Shown piece after piece: positions 18,928 to 28,407 of a DNA stretch of 64,000 bases. The notes beneath the pieces were generated by a model. The model was not told the DNA's origin, did not search any database, and saw only the letters and a list, made by a program, of their open reading frames with translations. The stretch covers positions 1,899,881 to 1,963,880 of the forward strand of contig NZ_OX267715.1 in the NCBI RefSeq assembly GCF_946151075.1. The letters run 5' to 3'. How positions within the stretch are numbered: the stretch's first letter is position 1; each line of letters opens with the position of its first letter. A program made the translations under genes and the position numbers. This stretch comes from Neobacillus sp. Marseille-Q6967. GTDB lineage: Bacteria; Bacillota; Bacilli; Bacillales; Cytobacillaceae.

Positions 18928-20166
18928 TTAATTGGTTTTACTAAGAATCTTATTGCATTTGCTTTCTAATTTTTCAATAAGATCTAAATCAAGATAAAGC
19001 TGTTCCGGATGTGGATGGCTGAGAAAATCATGATGTGAAATCGCCCAACCATAGGCACCTGCATAGCTAAAGAGAAGAATATCCCCGACTCTAAGACTGG
19101 AAACAGGAATGGTTCTTGCCAATATATCGTTTGGGGTACATAGCTCACCTGCTACTGTAATCGGAGTTTCGTTTACAGTTGGACGTTCAAAGGGATATAC
19201 CCATTTTTCAATTGGAATAATGGTAAATGGATGACTCTGCTTCCATGCGGCCGGAAGCCGTAAATGATGACTGCCTCCACGAACTACACAAAAAGTCTGG
19301 CCATGGTTTTGCTTAATATCCAATACCTCAACAGCATAATATCCTGAAGATGAGGTTATGTAACGACCACTCTCAAACAGTATCATCCAATTAACATCTC
19401 TATGCTTTTCTAGGATCTTCTCTAAACGGTTTGTAAAATCATCCCAGTTAAATTGATCCTCAATATCCAAGTAGTTTATTCCGAAACCGCCCCCAACATT
19501 TAAATATGAAATCTCAAGATTCCACTCATCCCCCCACCTTTTTGCCGTTTCAAAACAACGGTCCACAAACACTGCATGGGCATTCGATTCCAGATTATTG
19601 GACATGGCATGAAAATGAAACCCTCGAAGCCTTACATTTGATAGTCCTACTGTCAACTCAATAGCAGCCGGAATATCTGCTTCATCCATTCCAAATTGCG
19701 TGGGTACTCCTGCCATTTTCAATTTCGCGTTCGGTACGGAGTGGCGGAGATTTACTCGCAGTAAAATGTCCGTATGGGTTCCTTTTTGACCGGCAATATG
19801 GTTTAGCAGCTTCAATTCATGAACGCTTTCTACATGAAATAAGCTGACACCATGATTTATAGCTCCTTCCATTTCTTCTGCCGTTTTACCGGGACCACCG
19901 AACAAAATGGGAATGTTCTGATCAACAGCCCGGACCTTTTCTATCTCCCCTAGTGAAGCTACCTCAAAACCATGTACAAGGGGTGCTAATGTTTTCAACA
20001 AAGTGTGGTCTGAATTGGCTTTAATTGCATAAAAAAGCCGACACTCAGATGGAAGCGTATGGATTAAATGTCCAACATGTTGCCTTAAAGCTGGTAGATC
20101 ATAAAGATAAGCGCAAAAAGGCTTTTCCCGTTCTTTTTTTAAAGATTTGACGATTTTTTCGATCAT
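18928..20166 (-). CDS. PLP-dependent decarboxylase, SbnH-like (siderophore precursor)
   Basis: 412 residues, fold-type III PLP decarboxylase of the diaminopimelate/ornithine type. The PLP lysine lies in FYAIKANSD; the phosphate-binding stretch is NVGGGFGINYLD; further key segments are FESGRYI, GELCTPNDILAR and SYAGAYGW. SbnH of the staphyloferrin B pathway is the closest described role: decarboxylating a citryl-amino-acid intermediate or supplying a diamine. The start is the ATG at 20166 with AGAGGAG upstream; the reading frame extends further but overlaps the MFS gene. It is the last gene of the Fur-controlled operon, 22 nt after the MFS stop. Confidence 0.82.
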   Translation of the reverse strand: MIEKIVKSLKKEREKPFCAYLYDLPALRQHVGHLIHTLPSECRLFYAIKANSDHTLLKTLAPLVHGFEVASLGEIEKVRAVDQNIPILFGGPGKTAEEMEGAINHGVSLFHVESVHELKLLNHIAGQKGTHTDILLRVNLRHSVPNAKLKMAGVPTQFGMDEADIPAAIELTVGLSNVRLRGFHFHAMSNNLESNAHAVFVDRCFETAKRWGDEWNLEISYLNVGGGFGINYLDIEDQFNWDDFTNRLEKILEKHRDVNWMILFESGRYITSSSGYYAVEVLDIKQNHGQTFCVVRGGSHHLRLPAAWKQSHPFTIIPIEKWVYPFERPTVNETPITVAGELCTPNDILARTIPVSSLRVGDILLFSYAGAYGWAISHHDFLSHPHPEQLYLDLDLIEKLESKCNKILSKTN

Positions 20167-20188
20167 GGTTAATCTCCTCTTTTTATCC

Positions 20189-21412
20189 TTACAAATCCCA
20201 AATTTCCTGTCTTTTTGAGACGACAAATACGGTTATCCCAATACAGCCAATCCCCATCAGCATCCCGGCCCATAAGGTTCCGCTCCAGGTTGCGACCGCT
20301 CCTATTAAAATGGCTCCCAGCGGAATAAAGCCTCGATCCATTAGGGCAATGCTTAAGATTCTTCCTCTTAAATGATCTGGAACCTGCATTTGCAACGTAA
20401 TTCGGCTCAATGTTCGATAAGTTTGGCTCGTTAATCCCACCAAAAACATGGCGATTCCGGCTACAAATATGCTGGTTGTTCCCACAAATAAAAGTAAAGA
20501 AACGCCAAATCCGATAATAGAATACACCAGCCACTTGCCTGCTCCTTGAATTTCTTTTCCAACAGATAAAAAGCTGGCCCCTATTAATGCCCCAACAGAC
20601 GAGACGGATAGAAGCATCCCAAATCCTTCTGGCCCAAGCTGGAAAAGATCCCTCGCAAAGAATGGCATCATCGTGGTGTAAGGAAATCCAAATACCATTG
20701 GAACGATGGCTAAAATAAGCAACGATTGTAAGGATGGTTTCTTTTTTATAAACTTTAGTGCAGCATGAACCGTTGGTTTCTCACCTTTCTTGTTATAACT
20801 GATTGAATTAGAAGTAGTACCAATCATTAGTAACGACAGCAGGACCGCTAATGTAGCCCATGCATTAATATAAAATAAGTCCGCAATATTCATGACAGCA
20901 AGCAGAGCCCCTGCCAATGCCGGTCCCATGATTCGAGCGAGATGAATCACGGTTGTGTTAATCCCAATCGCACTTGTCATTGAGCTCCTTGATACAAGGT
21001 TTGGGATGAGTGCATTTCGAATAGGGGGATCCATTGCGGCCAGAATTGACCGCAAAGTTACAATTACAACAAACATCCAAAATGACTGCCGGGTCTCAAC
21101 CGTGTAGCCAAGATAAAAGGTCAGAAGCATCATTCCAGTTTGAATCCAAATCAATAATTTTCGCCGATCGTAACGGTCAGCGAGGATGCCTGCCGGGACA
21201 CTTAACAAAAAAGCTGGAACCAGCCGGCAGCCATTGATTAATCCTAAATACAAGGGTGAGTTGGTAAACTGTAAAACCGCCCAATTTAATGCAACTAGGT
21301 CCATCCAGTCCCCCACTCGTGAAATCAGGCTTCCGGTCATAAACATTCGAAACCTTCTTGAAGAAAGAGCAAAACGTGATGGGTGCGGAAACCGAACGTC
21401 TAATTGAACCAA
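20189..21412 (-). CDS. MFS exporter, probable siderophore efflux
   Basis: 407 residues, about 12 transmembrane helices. The loop LADRYDRRKLLI after helix 2 is MFS motif A; a comparable loop near the middle of the second half (DHLRGRILS) resembles exporters of the enterobactin (EntS) and SbnD type. It begins at a TTG, eight nt after AAGGAGG, immediately following the upstream synthetase stop. Lying between the synthetases and the decarboxylase, it probably secretes the finished siderophore. The exported compound is inferred from context. Confidence 0.8.
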   Translation of the reverse strand: MVQLDVRFPHPSRFALSSRRFRMFMTGSLISRVGDWMDLVALNWAVLQFTNSPLYLGLINGCRLVPAFLLSVPAGILADRYDRRKLLIWIQTGMMLLTFYLGYTVETRQSFWMFVVIVTLRSILAAMDPPIRNALIPNLVSRSSMTSAIGINTTVIHLARIMGPALAGALLAVMNIADLFYINAWATLAVLLSLLMIGTTSNSISYNKKGEKPTVHAALKFIKKKPSLQSLLILAIVPMVFGFPYTTMMPFFARDLFQLGPEGFGMLLSVSSVGALIGASFLSVGKEIQGAGKWLVYSIIGFGVSLLLFVGTTSIFVAGIAMFLVGLTSQTYRTLSRITLQMQVPDHLRGRILSIALMDRGFIPLGAILIGAVATWSGTLWAGMLMGIGCIGITVFVVSKRQEIWDL

Positions 21413-21415
21413 CTT

Positions 21416-23464
21416 TTAACCCTCCTTTCCCCGAAATTTATAAAGTGGATTTGCAACTTTTGTATAGCAATAACTCTTGCTATCTGGTTCCAAACGCATT
21501 TTAGTAAGAGCCTTGTGATCTACTTTTTCTTGGTAAAGTACATCTTTGTCTAATCTGGCATTTTCCATATACAATGGCTGGCTGTCTAAATGGTTGAAGA
21601 CGTTGCTGCAAATCCGATGGACTTCCTGCCACAGCTCTTCTTCTCTTATACCGTAAGTTTTACACACCTGTAGAATAAGCTCACCGCACTGATTTTGGGA
21701 CACAGTATAAAATACCTTGTTGTGCATTTCTTCTATGTTAGCCGTTAACGTTACCGAACCGGGATAAAAGGAAACGCTGATTTGTTGTTGTTGAAGTCTC
21801 GGTTGAAAAATTCGTGCCCCTCCCCAATCACGGAATAGCATTCGAACTGGACGTCCATCTTTATATACCATTACGCTATTTTGTAAATGGCCTTCTAAAC
21901 CAATTCCGTATTTTACCATCAATGTTAAAAAGCCTGGCAGAGCAATGGACAGATACTCGGAAACAAACTTGAACGCTGCTTTTCGAAGTGATGTAACGTT
22001 CTGTTCGGCTGCGTACTTTTCAATCAGCTCTTCTAGAATTGATTTTTCCGAAAAGGGAGATTCCGCGAATAGGGAGCTTCCAACAATGGCCACTTCGTTT
22101 TCATTTAAAAATGTTTCTACATTTTCCCGTAGCACGGCTGATAGATTTCTACTCTTGAGTGTTTGTGTGGATTCACCATCTTTTGCCTTGAAATTATACC
22201 CCGCCCTCTCGCAAATCGGCACAAATGTCTTTATGAGATTCGGTTCCCGCTCCATGATGGAACAAACGAGCCGGGTAAATACCGCAGCGTTGTTAGTTGT
22301 TTGAGGAGAGATTGACCGAACCGTAGAAGTCATCTGACTGTTAACCGCTACCTTAATGGCTAGTTTCGGCCCTCTACCCACTGGAACCACCGTTCTAAAC
22401 GATGAAGTTGCCCCGCATGGGACCACAAAACCTCTGATTGGAATCACGATGTTGTCCCCTATTTCTTTTTCGTATATCTTTTCAATGGCATGCTCAAGCT
22501 GCCAGGAATGAACCGGTACAAATACATAATCATACAAACAAATTCCTTGTTCCGCAGCGGCTTTTGGTAATTCAGGATACTCTGTAAATAGTAGCCTATT
22601 AGCATCCTCTTCGTTTTCTTCGACCACACTCCATTCAGCATAGTCCTTTCGTATGGCAACAAACTGAATATCGGTTATTCCATCAAATTCAGGAGCATAT
22701 AGAAAAACATCCTCCGGTTCCATTCCGATTTTTGTTTTGGTCCCAGGATGTAGATTATGTCCTTCTACAGACAATCTTTCAAAAAATAAGCTAGAATCAA
22801 AAACTGGATCTTGCCTTTTTTGCGTCAGAACCCAATCAATCGTATTCGTGATTCCTTGACCCCAAGCCTCTTTCTGTAAACCCTTTTTCTTTTGCCTCCA
22901 GTAAGTATAAGAGAGTGCAAGGTTGGCGCTGCCATTTCGCAACTCGTCAGCAAGTTTGTTAAAAGAACCTTGCCTGCTTTTGTATTGGATTAATTCTAGT
23001 AACTCGACAGGATGTTCAAGGGTTCTCACTTCCATATCAAAAATATGTAGGATATCCCCCTCAATCTCCACTCGATTAAACGCATAGGTCTTACTCACAG
23101 GAAACACGAGGCACTGGCCATTTGAAAGTGAATAGAGCTTATAAACCTTGCCGCTTTTCAATCCATGATTATTGAGAACACTGATTATTCTCTGCCAATA
23201 TTCATTAATTTGCGGCACATTAAGCGCGTAAATGGAATCAATGACATATAAATCATGTGAGTTTGAACTTATCTCCATAATATTTTCACGCAGCAGAGAC
23301 CCAGCCAACCTGCGAAGGATCCCAAAACGTCCTTGCGAAAGAAGCTGTACATATTCTGCTGCCATCTCTGGATGTTGTTGCTGCAGAAAATATAGAGTAT
23401 TCCATTCCTCTTTACTTACAGGACCACTTATTTTTTCAAGAAGTTGAGTGGAACTTGTTTTCAT
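21416..23464 (-). CDS. IucA/IucC-family NIS siderophore synthetase (second)
   Basis: 682 residues from the ATG at 23464, whose ATGA overlaps the stop of the first synthetase. NRPS-independent synthetases adenylate a carboxylate, typically citrate, and join it to an amine. Family motifs are present: EGHNLHPGTKTKIGM (substrate/ATP region), TSFRTVVPVG, LEGHLQNSV and RDWGGARI. The C-terminal part carries the FhuF-like/IucC tail. With the paralogue upstream it would catalyse one of the two condensations. The frame runs further to 23524, but AGGAGG placement fixes the start at 23464. Confidence 0.9.
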   Translation of the reverse strand: MKTSSTQLLEKISGPVSKEEWNTLYFLQQQHPEMAAEYVQLLSQGRFGILRRLAGSLLRENIMEISSNSHDLYVIDSIYALNVPQINEYWQRIISVLNNHGLKSGKVYKLYSLSNGQCLVFPVSKTYAFNRVEIEGDILHIFDMEVRTLEHPVELLELIQYKSRQGSFNKLADELRNGSANLALSYTYWRQKKKGLQKEAWGQGITNTIDWVLTQKRQDPVFDSSLFFERLSVEGHNLHPGTKTKIGMEPEDVFLYAPEFDGITDIQFVAIRKDYAEWSVVEENEEDANRLLFTEYPELPKAAAEQGICLYDYVFVPVHSWQLEHAIEKIYEKEIGDNIVIPIRGFVVPCGATSSFRTVVPVGRGPKLAIKVAVNSQMTSTVRSISPQTTNNAAVFTRLVCSIMEREPNLIKTFVPICERAGYNFKAKDGESTQTLKSRNLSAVLRENVETFLNENEVAIVGSSLFAESPFSEKSILEELIEKYAAEQNVTSLRKAAFKFVSEYLSIALPGFLTLMVKYGIGLEGHLQNSVMVYKDGRPVRMLFRDWGGARIFQPRLQQQQISVSFYPGSVTLTANIEEMHNKVFYTVSQNQCGELILQVCKTYGIREEELWQEVHRICSNVFNHLDSQPLYMENARLDKDVLYQEKVDHKALTKMRLEPDSKSYCYTKVANPLYKFRGKEG

Positions 23465-25437
23465 TTCAGATCTCCTCCTTTCCCTGTCTCTAATGGATTG
23501 GGAACCTTTATATACGGATAACACGTACTATCTCCTCTCAATCTCATCGTGGTCAAGGCTTTTAAATCGATCATCGGCTGGAAAACTGCTTGCTCGTCTG
23601 CATCTGCTTGTGCTGCTATAAAAGGGTCTTTCTTTAGCTCTTCAAAAACGGCTTTACAAATACCTGCAATCGGCTTCCAAAGCAGTTCCTCCTTTATTTC
23701 CAGTACCCGGACGATACAGGTGATTAATTCAGCAAAATGATTTTGCAGAACAGAATAAGAGATGATATTTCGTAATTGGTCTATGTCTTCTGTTACAATT
23801 GCAGAACCAGGGTAGAAGTTTGGTTGAAATCCTTGCTTTGCTAATCTTTCCGGAAGTACTCGAATCCCTCCGAAATCTCTAATAAGAAGACGTACAAGCT
23901 CACCTTTATAAAATATAGCGACACTATTCTGCATATGCCCCTCCAAACTAATTCCATACCGTACCATTAAGGTTAATAAACCAGGCAGCGATGTTTGTGC
24001 ATATTTTTGAATAAATAAAATCGCAGCTTCAGTAAGGCATGATACGTTCTGATGTCTCGCCAAATCTTCTATTAATTCTAAAACAATCGGATTGCCGCTG
24101 ATGGGGGAATCTGCTATCAGCGCAGCCGAAGCCATCGGTATTTCTCCTTCATGTTTAATATGGTTTTCTGGATTCTCTCGTAAAATAGAGGCTAAATTTG
24201 CTTGACAAGTCCAACGCTCATTATCTGTCAGGTCCTCACCTTTTGGTTGAAAAAAAATACCTGCATGTTCTTCAAGTACAATAAAACTTCCACCAAAGTG
24301 ATTCTCTCTTTCTTGAACCTCGGCTAGTATTAGTGAGAGAATTGGTCCGTTAACAACGGAATTCGGTGAAACCGTACGTACCGCACTCGTTGTTTGCACA
24401 TTAATCGCCGTCTTAATATGATGCTTTTTCTCCCCTCGGTTTTGAACCGGTGCTAACGAGCGAAACGAAACCAAAGCTTGTGTTGGAATTCGAGCCTCCG
24501 AAATAGGAATCATGATTTTCTCATTGATTTCCTCTTTGTAGAGTTGTCCGATTGTTTGATCAAACTGCCAGGGATGAACAGGAATCAATTCATACTGTTC
24601 AGGATTTACCCCGTTATTTTGTAATATTTTTTCTACGACAGTCTGTAAACCTTCGTACTCCTGATACAACAAGCCTGTAACGGAACATGTATCGATGGAG
24701 GTTGTATGACAAAAGTCATTTCTGACAGCTGCAAATGCAACCTGCGGTGTAGCTCCCCATTCTGGTGAATACTGAATTACCTCCTCGACATTGAGGCCAA
24801 ACTTTGTTTTGGCCCCAGGATGAAGTGGATGCCCTTCCACGACACATTGTTCATAAAAAGCAAGCGGACTAAAATTCTTGTCGAGTTTACACTGTTGGAT
24901 CACCCATTCTAAAGAGGTATGCGAATTAGAAGCCGCCGTTAACTCTGCTTTTCTTTTAGCAGCACCTGTTAATGCTAATGTAAGGTTCGCCGTACCGTTT
25001 TGAATCTCTTGTTTAAATCGATGAACCTGCTCTTCCTTTGCTTCCGCTAACAATCCTTCTTCCTTAAATAATTGAAGAAGTTGCACAGGGTGGGTTAGAG
25101 GTTCATTAGATTGCTCGGTGCAAAGCATCAAATTCCCTTCGATATCAAACCTGTTTAAAGAATGTCTCCTTTTGACCCCAGCCTGAAGGTATTTTCCACT
25201 AGGCAGTTGCACAGAAAGTGTGGTTCGATCTCCTTCCAACCAAGAAATGCTCCCTTCATTAATAATTTTCTCTCTTATTAATGCTTGAAATAGGCGCTGA
25301 AAAATCCCCTGCCTTCCTGCCTGAAGTTTGCTTATGTATATCGATTCCAAGTTTTGTTTTTCTTTTCTTATGTATTCAAGCGTTTTTAATTCTTCCTCAT
25401 CCAAAACATCGAAATTGTTTTTTATAGTCTGAATCAT
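23461..25437 (-). CDS. IucA/IucC-family NIS siderophore synthetase (first)
   Basis: About 658 residues. First gene of the operon, directly behind two Fur boxes. Family motifs: EGHPLHPGAKTKFGL, VSFRSLAPVQ, LEGHMQNSVAIF and RDFGGIRVL, matching its neighbour but clearly diverged from it. Such paired synthetases build staphyloferrin-like citrate siderophores. Two ATGs lie close together (25443 and 25437); the second has the better distance from AGGGG. No lysine or diamine N-hydroxylase or acetylase is in the operon, which argues against an aerobactin/schizokinen-type hydroxamate. Confidence 0.9.
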   Translation of the reverse strand: MIQTIKNNFDVLDEEELKTLEYIRKEKQNLESIYISKLQAGRQGIFQRLFQALIREKIINEGSISWLEGDRTTLSVQLPSGKYLQAGVKRRHSLNRFDIEGNLMLCTEQSNEPLTHPVQLLQLFKEEGLLAEAKEEQVHRFKQEIQNGTANLTLALTGAAKRKAELTAASNSHTSLEWVIQQCKLDKNFSPLAFYEQCVVEGHPLHPGAKTKFGLNVEEVIQYSPEWGATPQVAFAAVRNDFCHTTSIDTCSVTGLLYQEYEGLQTVVEKILQNNGVNPEQYELIPVHPWQFDQTIGQLYKEEINEKIMIPISEARIPTQALVSFRSLAPVQNRGEKKHHIKTAINVQTTSAVRTVSPNSVVNGPILSLILAEVQERENHFGGSFIVLEEHAGIFFQPKGEDLTDNERWTCQANLASILRENPENHIKHEGEIPMASAALIADSPISGNPIVLELIEDLARHQNVSCLTEAAILFIQKYAQTSLPGLLTLMVRYGISLEGHMQNSVAIFYKGELVRLLIRDFGGIRVLPERLAKQGFQPNFYPGSAIVTEDIDQLRNIISYSVLQNHFAELITCIVRVLEIKEELLWKPIAGICKAVFEELKKDPFIAAQADADEQAVFQPMIDLKALTTMRLRGDSTCYPYIKVPNPLETGKGGDLK

Positions 25438-25470
25438 TCCCATTTCCCCTTTTCGATTTTAATTAGCGAC

Positions 25471-25491
25471 TGATAATGATAATCTTTATCA
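25471..25491 (-). promoter_or_regulatory. Fur box 1 of the siderophore operon
   Basis: TGATAATGATAATC followed by TTTATCA. A near-match to overlapping 7-1-7 Fur sites, 30 nt from the start of the first synthetase gene. Confidence 0.85.
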
Positions 25492-25518
25492 ATCATCAAC
25501 TTCGATTTCTATCTTAAT

Positions 25519-25533
25519 TGATAATGATTATCA
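25519..25533 (-). promoter_or_regulatory. Fur box 2, exact 7-1-7 site
   Basis: TGATAATGATTATCA is an exact Bacillus 7-1-7 Fur box (TGATAAT-N-ATTATCA), 28 nt upstream of Fur box 1. Iron repression of the operon is therefore very likely. Confidence 0.92.
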
Positions 25534-25575
25534 TCGTCAACTACCTTTAGTCCTGCTACTATTTGCTTAAAATAA

Positions 25576-25613
25576 AAAGCTCCAAACCCTATCGAAATAG
25601 AGTTTGGAGCTTT
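25576..25613 (-). terminator. Terminator of the HAD phosphatase gene
   Basis: AAAGCTCCAAA pairs with TTTGGAGCTTT, with an inner CTAT/ATAG extension. It lies after the HAD stop on the minus strand and continues into TTTTATTTT. Confidence 0.8.
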
Positions 25614-25647
25614 ATTAAAAGATCTGGATACGGAACAATTAGGTTAA

Positions 25648-26514
25648 TCAAGAAAAATCGAGGTGTGACAGGCACCCTTTTAGATAATGATACACTCCGT
25701 CTTCGTCACAAGTGTATTGTGTAACGTCATTGGCAATTTCTTTAATACGGTCCGGTGCGTTTTTCATTGCTACTGGAAATTTCACAAGCTGCAGCATTGG
25801 TAGATCATTGTCACTGTCACCAATGGCCATGGTTTCACTCTCTGACAGTTTAAAATGTTTTAACATCTGTTGAATCCCTGTTGCTTTGTTTACATTTGCT
25901 ACCATCAGTTCGACGTTATGCTCTGTGGAAATCGATGTCGTAAAATTGATTTTCTGTTTCAGTTGTTCTAATTCATCTTTCCAGCTTTCAATATGTTCTT
26001 TTGACCTCGAAAAGAAATAGAATTTGGAGAATTCATTTCCTTCTATATAATCCGCCCATTTTATTTCATCTTTAATTGCCTGTTTGCGAGAAAGCCACTC
26101 ATTAATTCCTACACTTTCCGGCTTTGGGTTTCTAATTTCATTTTCGACATAAGCTCGGTCTTGTTTTAATGTGATACGTGCTGATTCATACGGAAACAAC
26201 TCATAATAAATCTGGTTTTCTCTAGCTTTTTCAATAACTGTTTCCACTAACTCTCTCGAAAGGGAATGTTTAAATATGACTTCTTTCCCAACATACCCAG
26301 CCATCCCATTCGAAGTGACAACCCCATCAACTTGGAAGCCTTCCGGTACAACACCTTCTATTTCATCATAAGATCTTCCTGTAGCGATAAATACGTTTAT
26401 TCCTGTTTTTCTTAATTCATCAATGATTTCTTTGGTATGTATACTCACCTTATTTTGATGGTTTAAAATTGTTCCATCCATATCTAGAAAAATCGCCTTT
26501 GGCCTAAATCCCAC
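25648..26514 (-). CDS. Cof-type HAD-IIB family phosphatase
   Basis: 288 residues. Catalytic Asp pair in FLDMDGTIL near the N terminus (HAD motif I), ATGRSYDEI (motif II), the capping domain between, and AIGDSDNDLPML (motif IV) near residue 230, which is the usual order in sugar-phosphate or flavin-precursor phosphatases. The GTG at 26514 is preferred over the ATG at 26547 because GGGGG lies six nt before it and motif I would then sit at the usual place. The last codons lie inside a GGTGCCTGTCACACC element resembling intergenic repeats. Substrate unknown. Confidence 0.85.
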   Translation of the reverse strand: MGFRPKAIFLDMDGTILNHQNKVSIHTKEIIDELRKTGINVFIATGRSYDEIEGVVPEGFQVDGVVTSNGMAGYVGKEVIFKHSLSRELVETVIEKARENQIYYELFPYESARITLKQDRAYVENEIRNPKPESVGINEWLSRKQAIKDEIKWADYIEGNEFSKFYFFSRSKEHIESWKDELEQLKQKINFTTSISTEHNVELMVANVNKATGIQQMLKHFKLSESETMAIGDSDNDLPMLQLVKFPVAMKNAPDRIKEIANDVTQYTCDEDGVYHYLKGCLSHLDFS

Positions 26515-26604
26515 TAAAATCCCCCCTGTATTATCGTAAAAGTTCATTTAGTAAGTATACACTTTGCCAAATCCAACCTCAAAGAATAGCATCTATTCAA
26601 ATTG

Positions 26605-27096
26605 TTACCTATTACAATATTCATAAATCAACTGCTGCATTATAAGGTTTAAATCTTTCTTTTTCTGCTTTTTCAACCACTCTACTTGGTCGATTGGCAG
26701 CTTTAGTTTTAAACTAATGTCTTCCATGGGCATTTCGACTTTTCTGATTTTCTCAAGTGAAATACCCTCCTCTATATTGGGAAACCAAGCATCATTTTCA
26801 TTAACGATTACAATTTTTTCATAACCATGTGTGTCTTCAAGATCTGTAAATAAATTAAGCTGTGGCAATCCGCCAGGCAATGTTTTCACATGCATGATAG
26901 AATCTAACATTCTTCCGTCCTCTAATTCTATTTCAACAATCAGCGTTTTTTCTGATCTATATTTCCGTACTACAACCTCGGTAACAATCATGTCCAATTC
27001 TAATGTATAGCCTGTATTTGCCTCAAATATGTAAATTGCACTATTAAAAATGTGAATACTTTCCCCATCAATTTTAACTGATTTAACTGCAACCAT
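26605..27096 (-). CDS. Hypothetical protein, beta-rich with a short helical tail
   Basis: 163 residues from an ATG at 27096, preceded by GGGGGAACGG; the frame extends 18 codons upstream without better signals. The N-terminal two thirds is predicted beta-rich (VKSVKIDGESIHIFNSAIYIFEA and further strands). The C terminus SLKLKLPIDQVEWLKKQKKKDLNLIMQQLIYEYC looks like a helical, possibly ribbon-helix-helix or adaptor-like segment. I do not recognise the family. It is upstream of the HAD gene on the same strand with a 90-nt gap. Confidence 0.6.
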   Translation of the reverse strand: MVAVKSVKIDGESIHIFNSAIYIFEANTGYTLELDMIVTEVVVRKYRSEKTLIVEIELEDGRMLDSIMHVKTLPGGLPQLNLFTDLEDTHGYEKIVIVNENDAWFPNIEEGISLEKIRKVEMPMEDISLKLKLPIDQVEWLKKQKKKDLNLIMQQLIYEYCNR

Positions 27097-27502
27097 TACC
27101 GTTCCCCCAACAAACTGTGTCTTCCGATAAAATTGTAGACAATTTTTCATAGGATAATTTCTATCTATCTCATTTTATATTAAAACTTCTCTGCAATTCA
27201 AAACAATCTTTAGATTTAGTATCTTCACTGATCAGAATTAGGAAAATCAATCCTGATCTCTATTGAAAAATTGCTCGTTTTACCGCCTTTTTGAATTTTA
27301 TTAAAAATACTTCGGCAATTTATTCCTCTGTTTCGTATTATTACCTTGATTATGACAGTTTTATAGGCTTTTTGTCACAAATCTACTTTTACTGTAATTT
27401 TGTTCATCGAATTAAAAAGAATTGTAACCGTGGTGTTCTGTAAATCAAGTACAAGCACATGTTAGTGTTATAGCATAAGAAATTTTCAGGAGGTAGCAGC
27501 AC
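27097..27502. other. Divergent intergenic region, no feature resolved
   Basis: About 400 bp between the minus-strand hypothetical gene and the plus-strand hydrolase. It must hold both promoters, but I could not assign boxes with confidence. No small ORF or hairpin of note. Confidence 0.4.
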
Positions 27503-28300
27503 ATGAAAAACACCATGAAATCATTCGTTGTAGCTTGTGTAGCTACAGTGGCTTTAGGGGTACATCATAGTACCGCAGAGGCGATTATGGAAAATCGAGT
27601 GGAAAAAGAAAACGAAGTTACCATTCAGGTTCCATTAGAACAAAAAGAACTTAGTGTTGAAAATATAGATGTAAAACAAGATACGAATCCTAAAGATCAT
27701 TGGATTTATATTGGCGAGGTGTTGGACCAACCTGAGGTATTAACCATAAAAGGTGAAACAGAGTTTACGTTGACTAGTAAAACAACTGAATCGTTCCCGC
27801 CGCCAGCTGAACCAAAGGTAGAGACGACGAGCGAAACTGCAGAGCCAGTTGAATCACCAGAACCTGTTGTACAACCAGCCGAACCTGCAGTAGAAGCACC
27901 TGCTCCAGAACCGGCAGCACCTGCAGTATCGATCTCGGCAGAAGAGAAGGATCTATTCGCCAGATTAGTTGAGGCCGAGGCAAAAGGTGAGTCATATGAC
28001 GGTAAAGTAGCGGTTGCAACTGTCGTACTAAACCGTGTAGAATCTCCCGAGTTCCCAGACACTGTTACAGGTGTTATAAAGGAAGTAGTCGGCGATGCTT
28101 ATGCCTTTTCACCGGTCCAAAATGGTGAAATTAATAAACCTGCTTCAGAAGAGTCGATCCAAGCAGTCGAAGAAGCTTTAACAAGAGAAGACACTTTAAA
28201 TGATTCTATCTATTTTTACAACCCAGAAATTGCAACAGATAGCTGGATTCGTACTCGCGAAGTGGTGGAGACAATCGGCAATCACGTATTTGCAAAATAG
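27503..28300 (+). CDS. Secreted cell-wall hydrolase, SleB/CwlJ catalytic domain
   Basis: 265 residues. The N terminus ([19 protein letters not shown]) is a signal peptide ending near AEA. A middle region (about 30-95) contains a degenerate binding-module-like stretch, followed by a Pro/Glu/Ala-rich linker (about 98-148). The C-terminal 120 residues are a Hydrolase_2 domain with the catalytic Glu region [19 protein letters not shown] and the typical [17 protein letters not shown] and FSPVQNG motifs. SleB/CwlJ proteins cut cortex peptidoglycan; vegetative relatives such as YkvT also exist. It starts at an ATG with CAGGAGG upstream and is monocistronic, with a terminator. Confidence 0.88.
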   Translation: MKNTMKSFVVACVATVALGVHHSTAEAIMENRVEKENEVTIQVPLEQKELSVENIDVKQDTNPKDHWIYIGEVLDQPEVLTIKGETEFTLTSKTTESFPPPAEPKVETTSETAEPVESPEPVVQPAEPAVEAPAPEPAAPAVSISAEEKDLFARLVEAEAKGESYDGKVAVATVVLNRVESPEFPDTVTGVIKEVVGDAYAFSPVQNGEINKPASEESIQAVEEALTREDTLNDSIYFYNPEIATDSWIRTREVVETIGNHVFAK

Positions 28301-28304
28301 AAGG

Positions 28305-28343
28305 AAAGGCGTACAAAACTGACTTCAGTTCTGGAACGCCTTT
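28305..28343 (+). terminator. Terminator of the cell-wall hydrolase gene
   Basis: AAGGCGT/ACGCCTT outer stem with an inner AACTGA/TCAGTT stem, followed by TTTTTT. Confidence 0.82.
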
Positions 28344-28358
28344 TTTATATCCAAAAAA

Positions 28359-28401
28359 CTCAATTAACCACCCCTTAATGGTGGAAAGGTCGTTAATTGA
28401 G
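28359..28401 (-). terminator. Terminator of the small 28408-28653 gene
   Basis: CTCAATTAAC pairs with GTTAATTGAG. On the minus strand it follows the stop and runs into TTTTTT. It converges with the hydrolase terminator. Confidence 0.75.
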
Positions 28402-28407
28402 ATTGCA

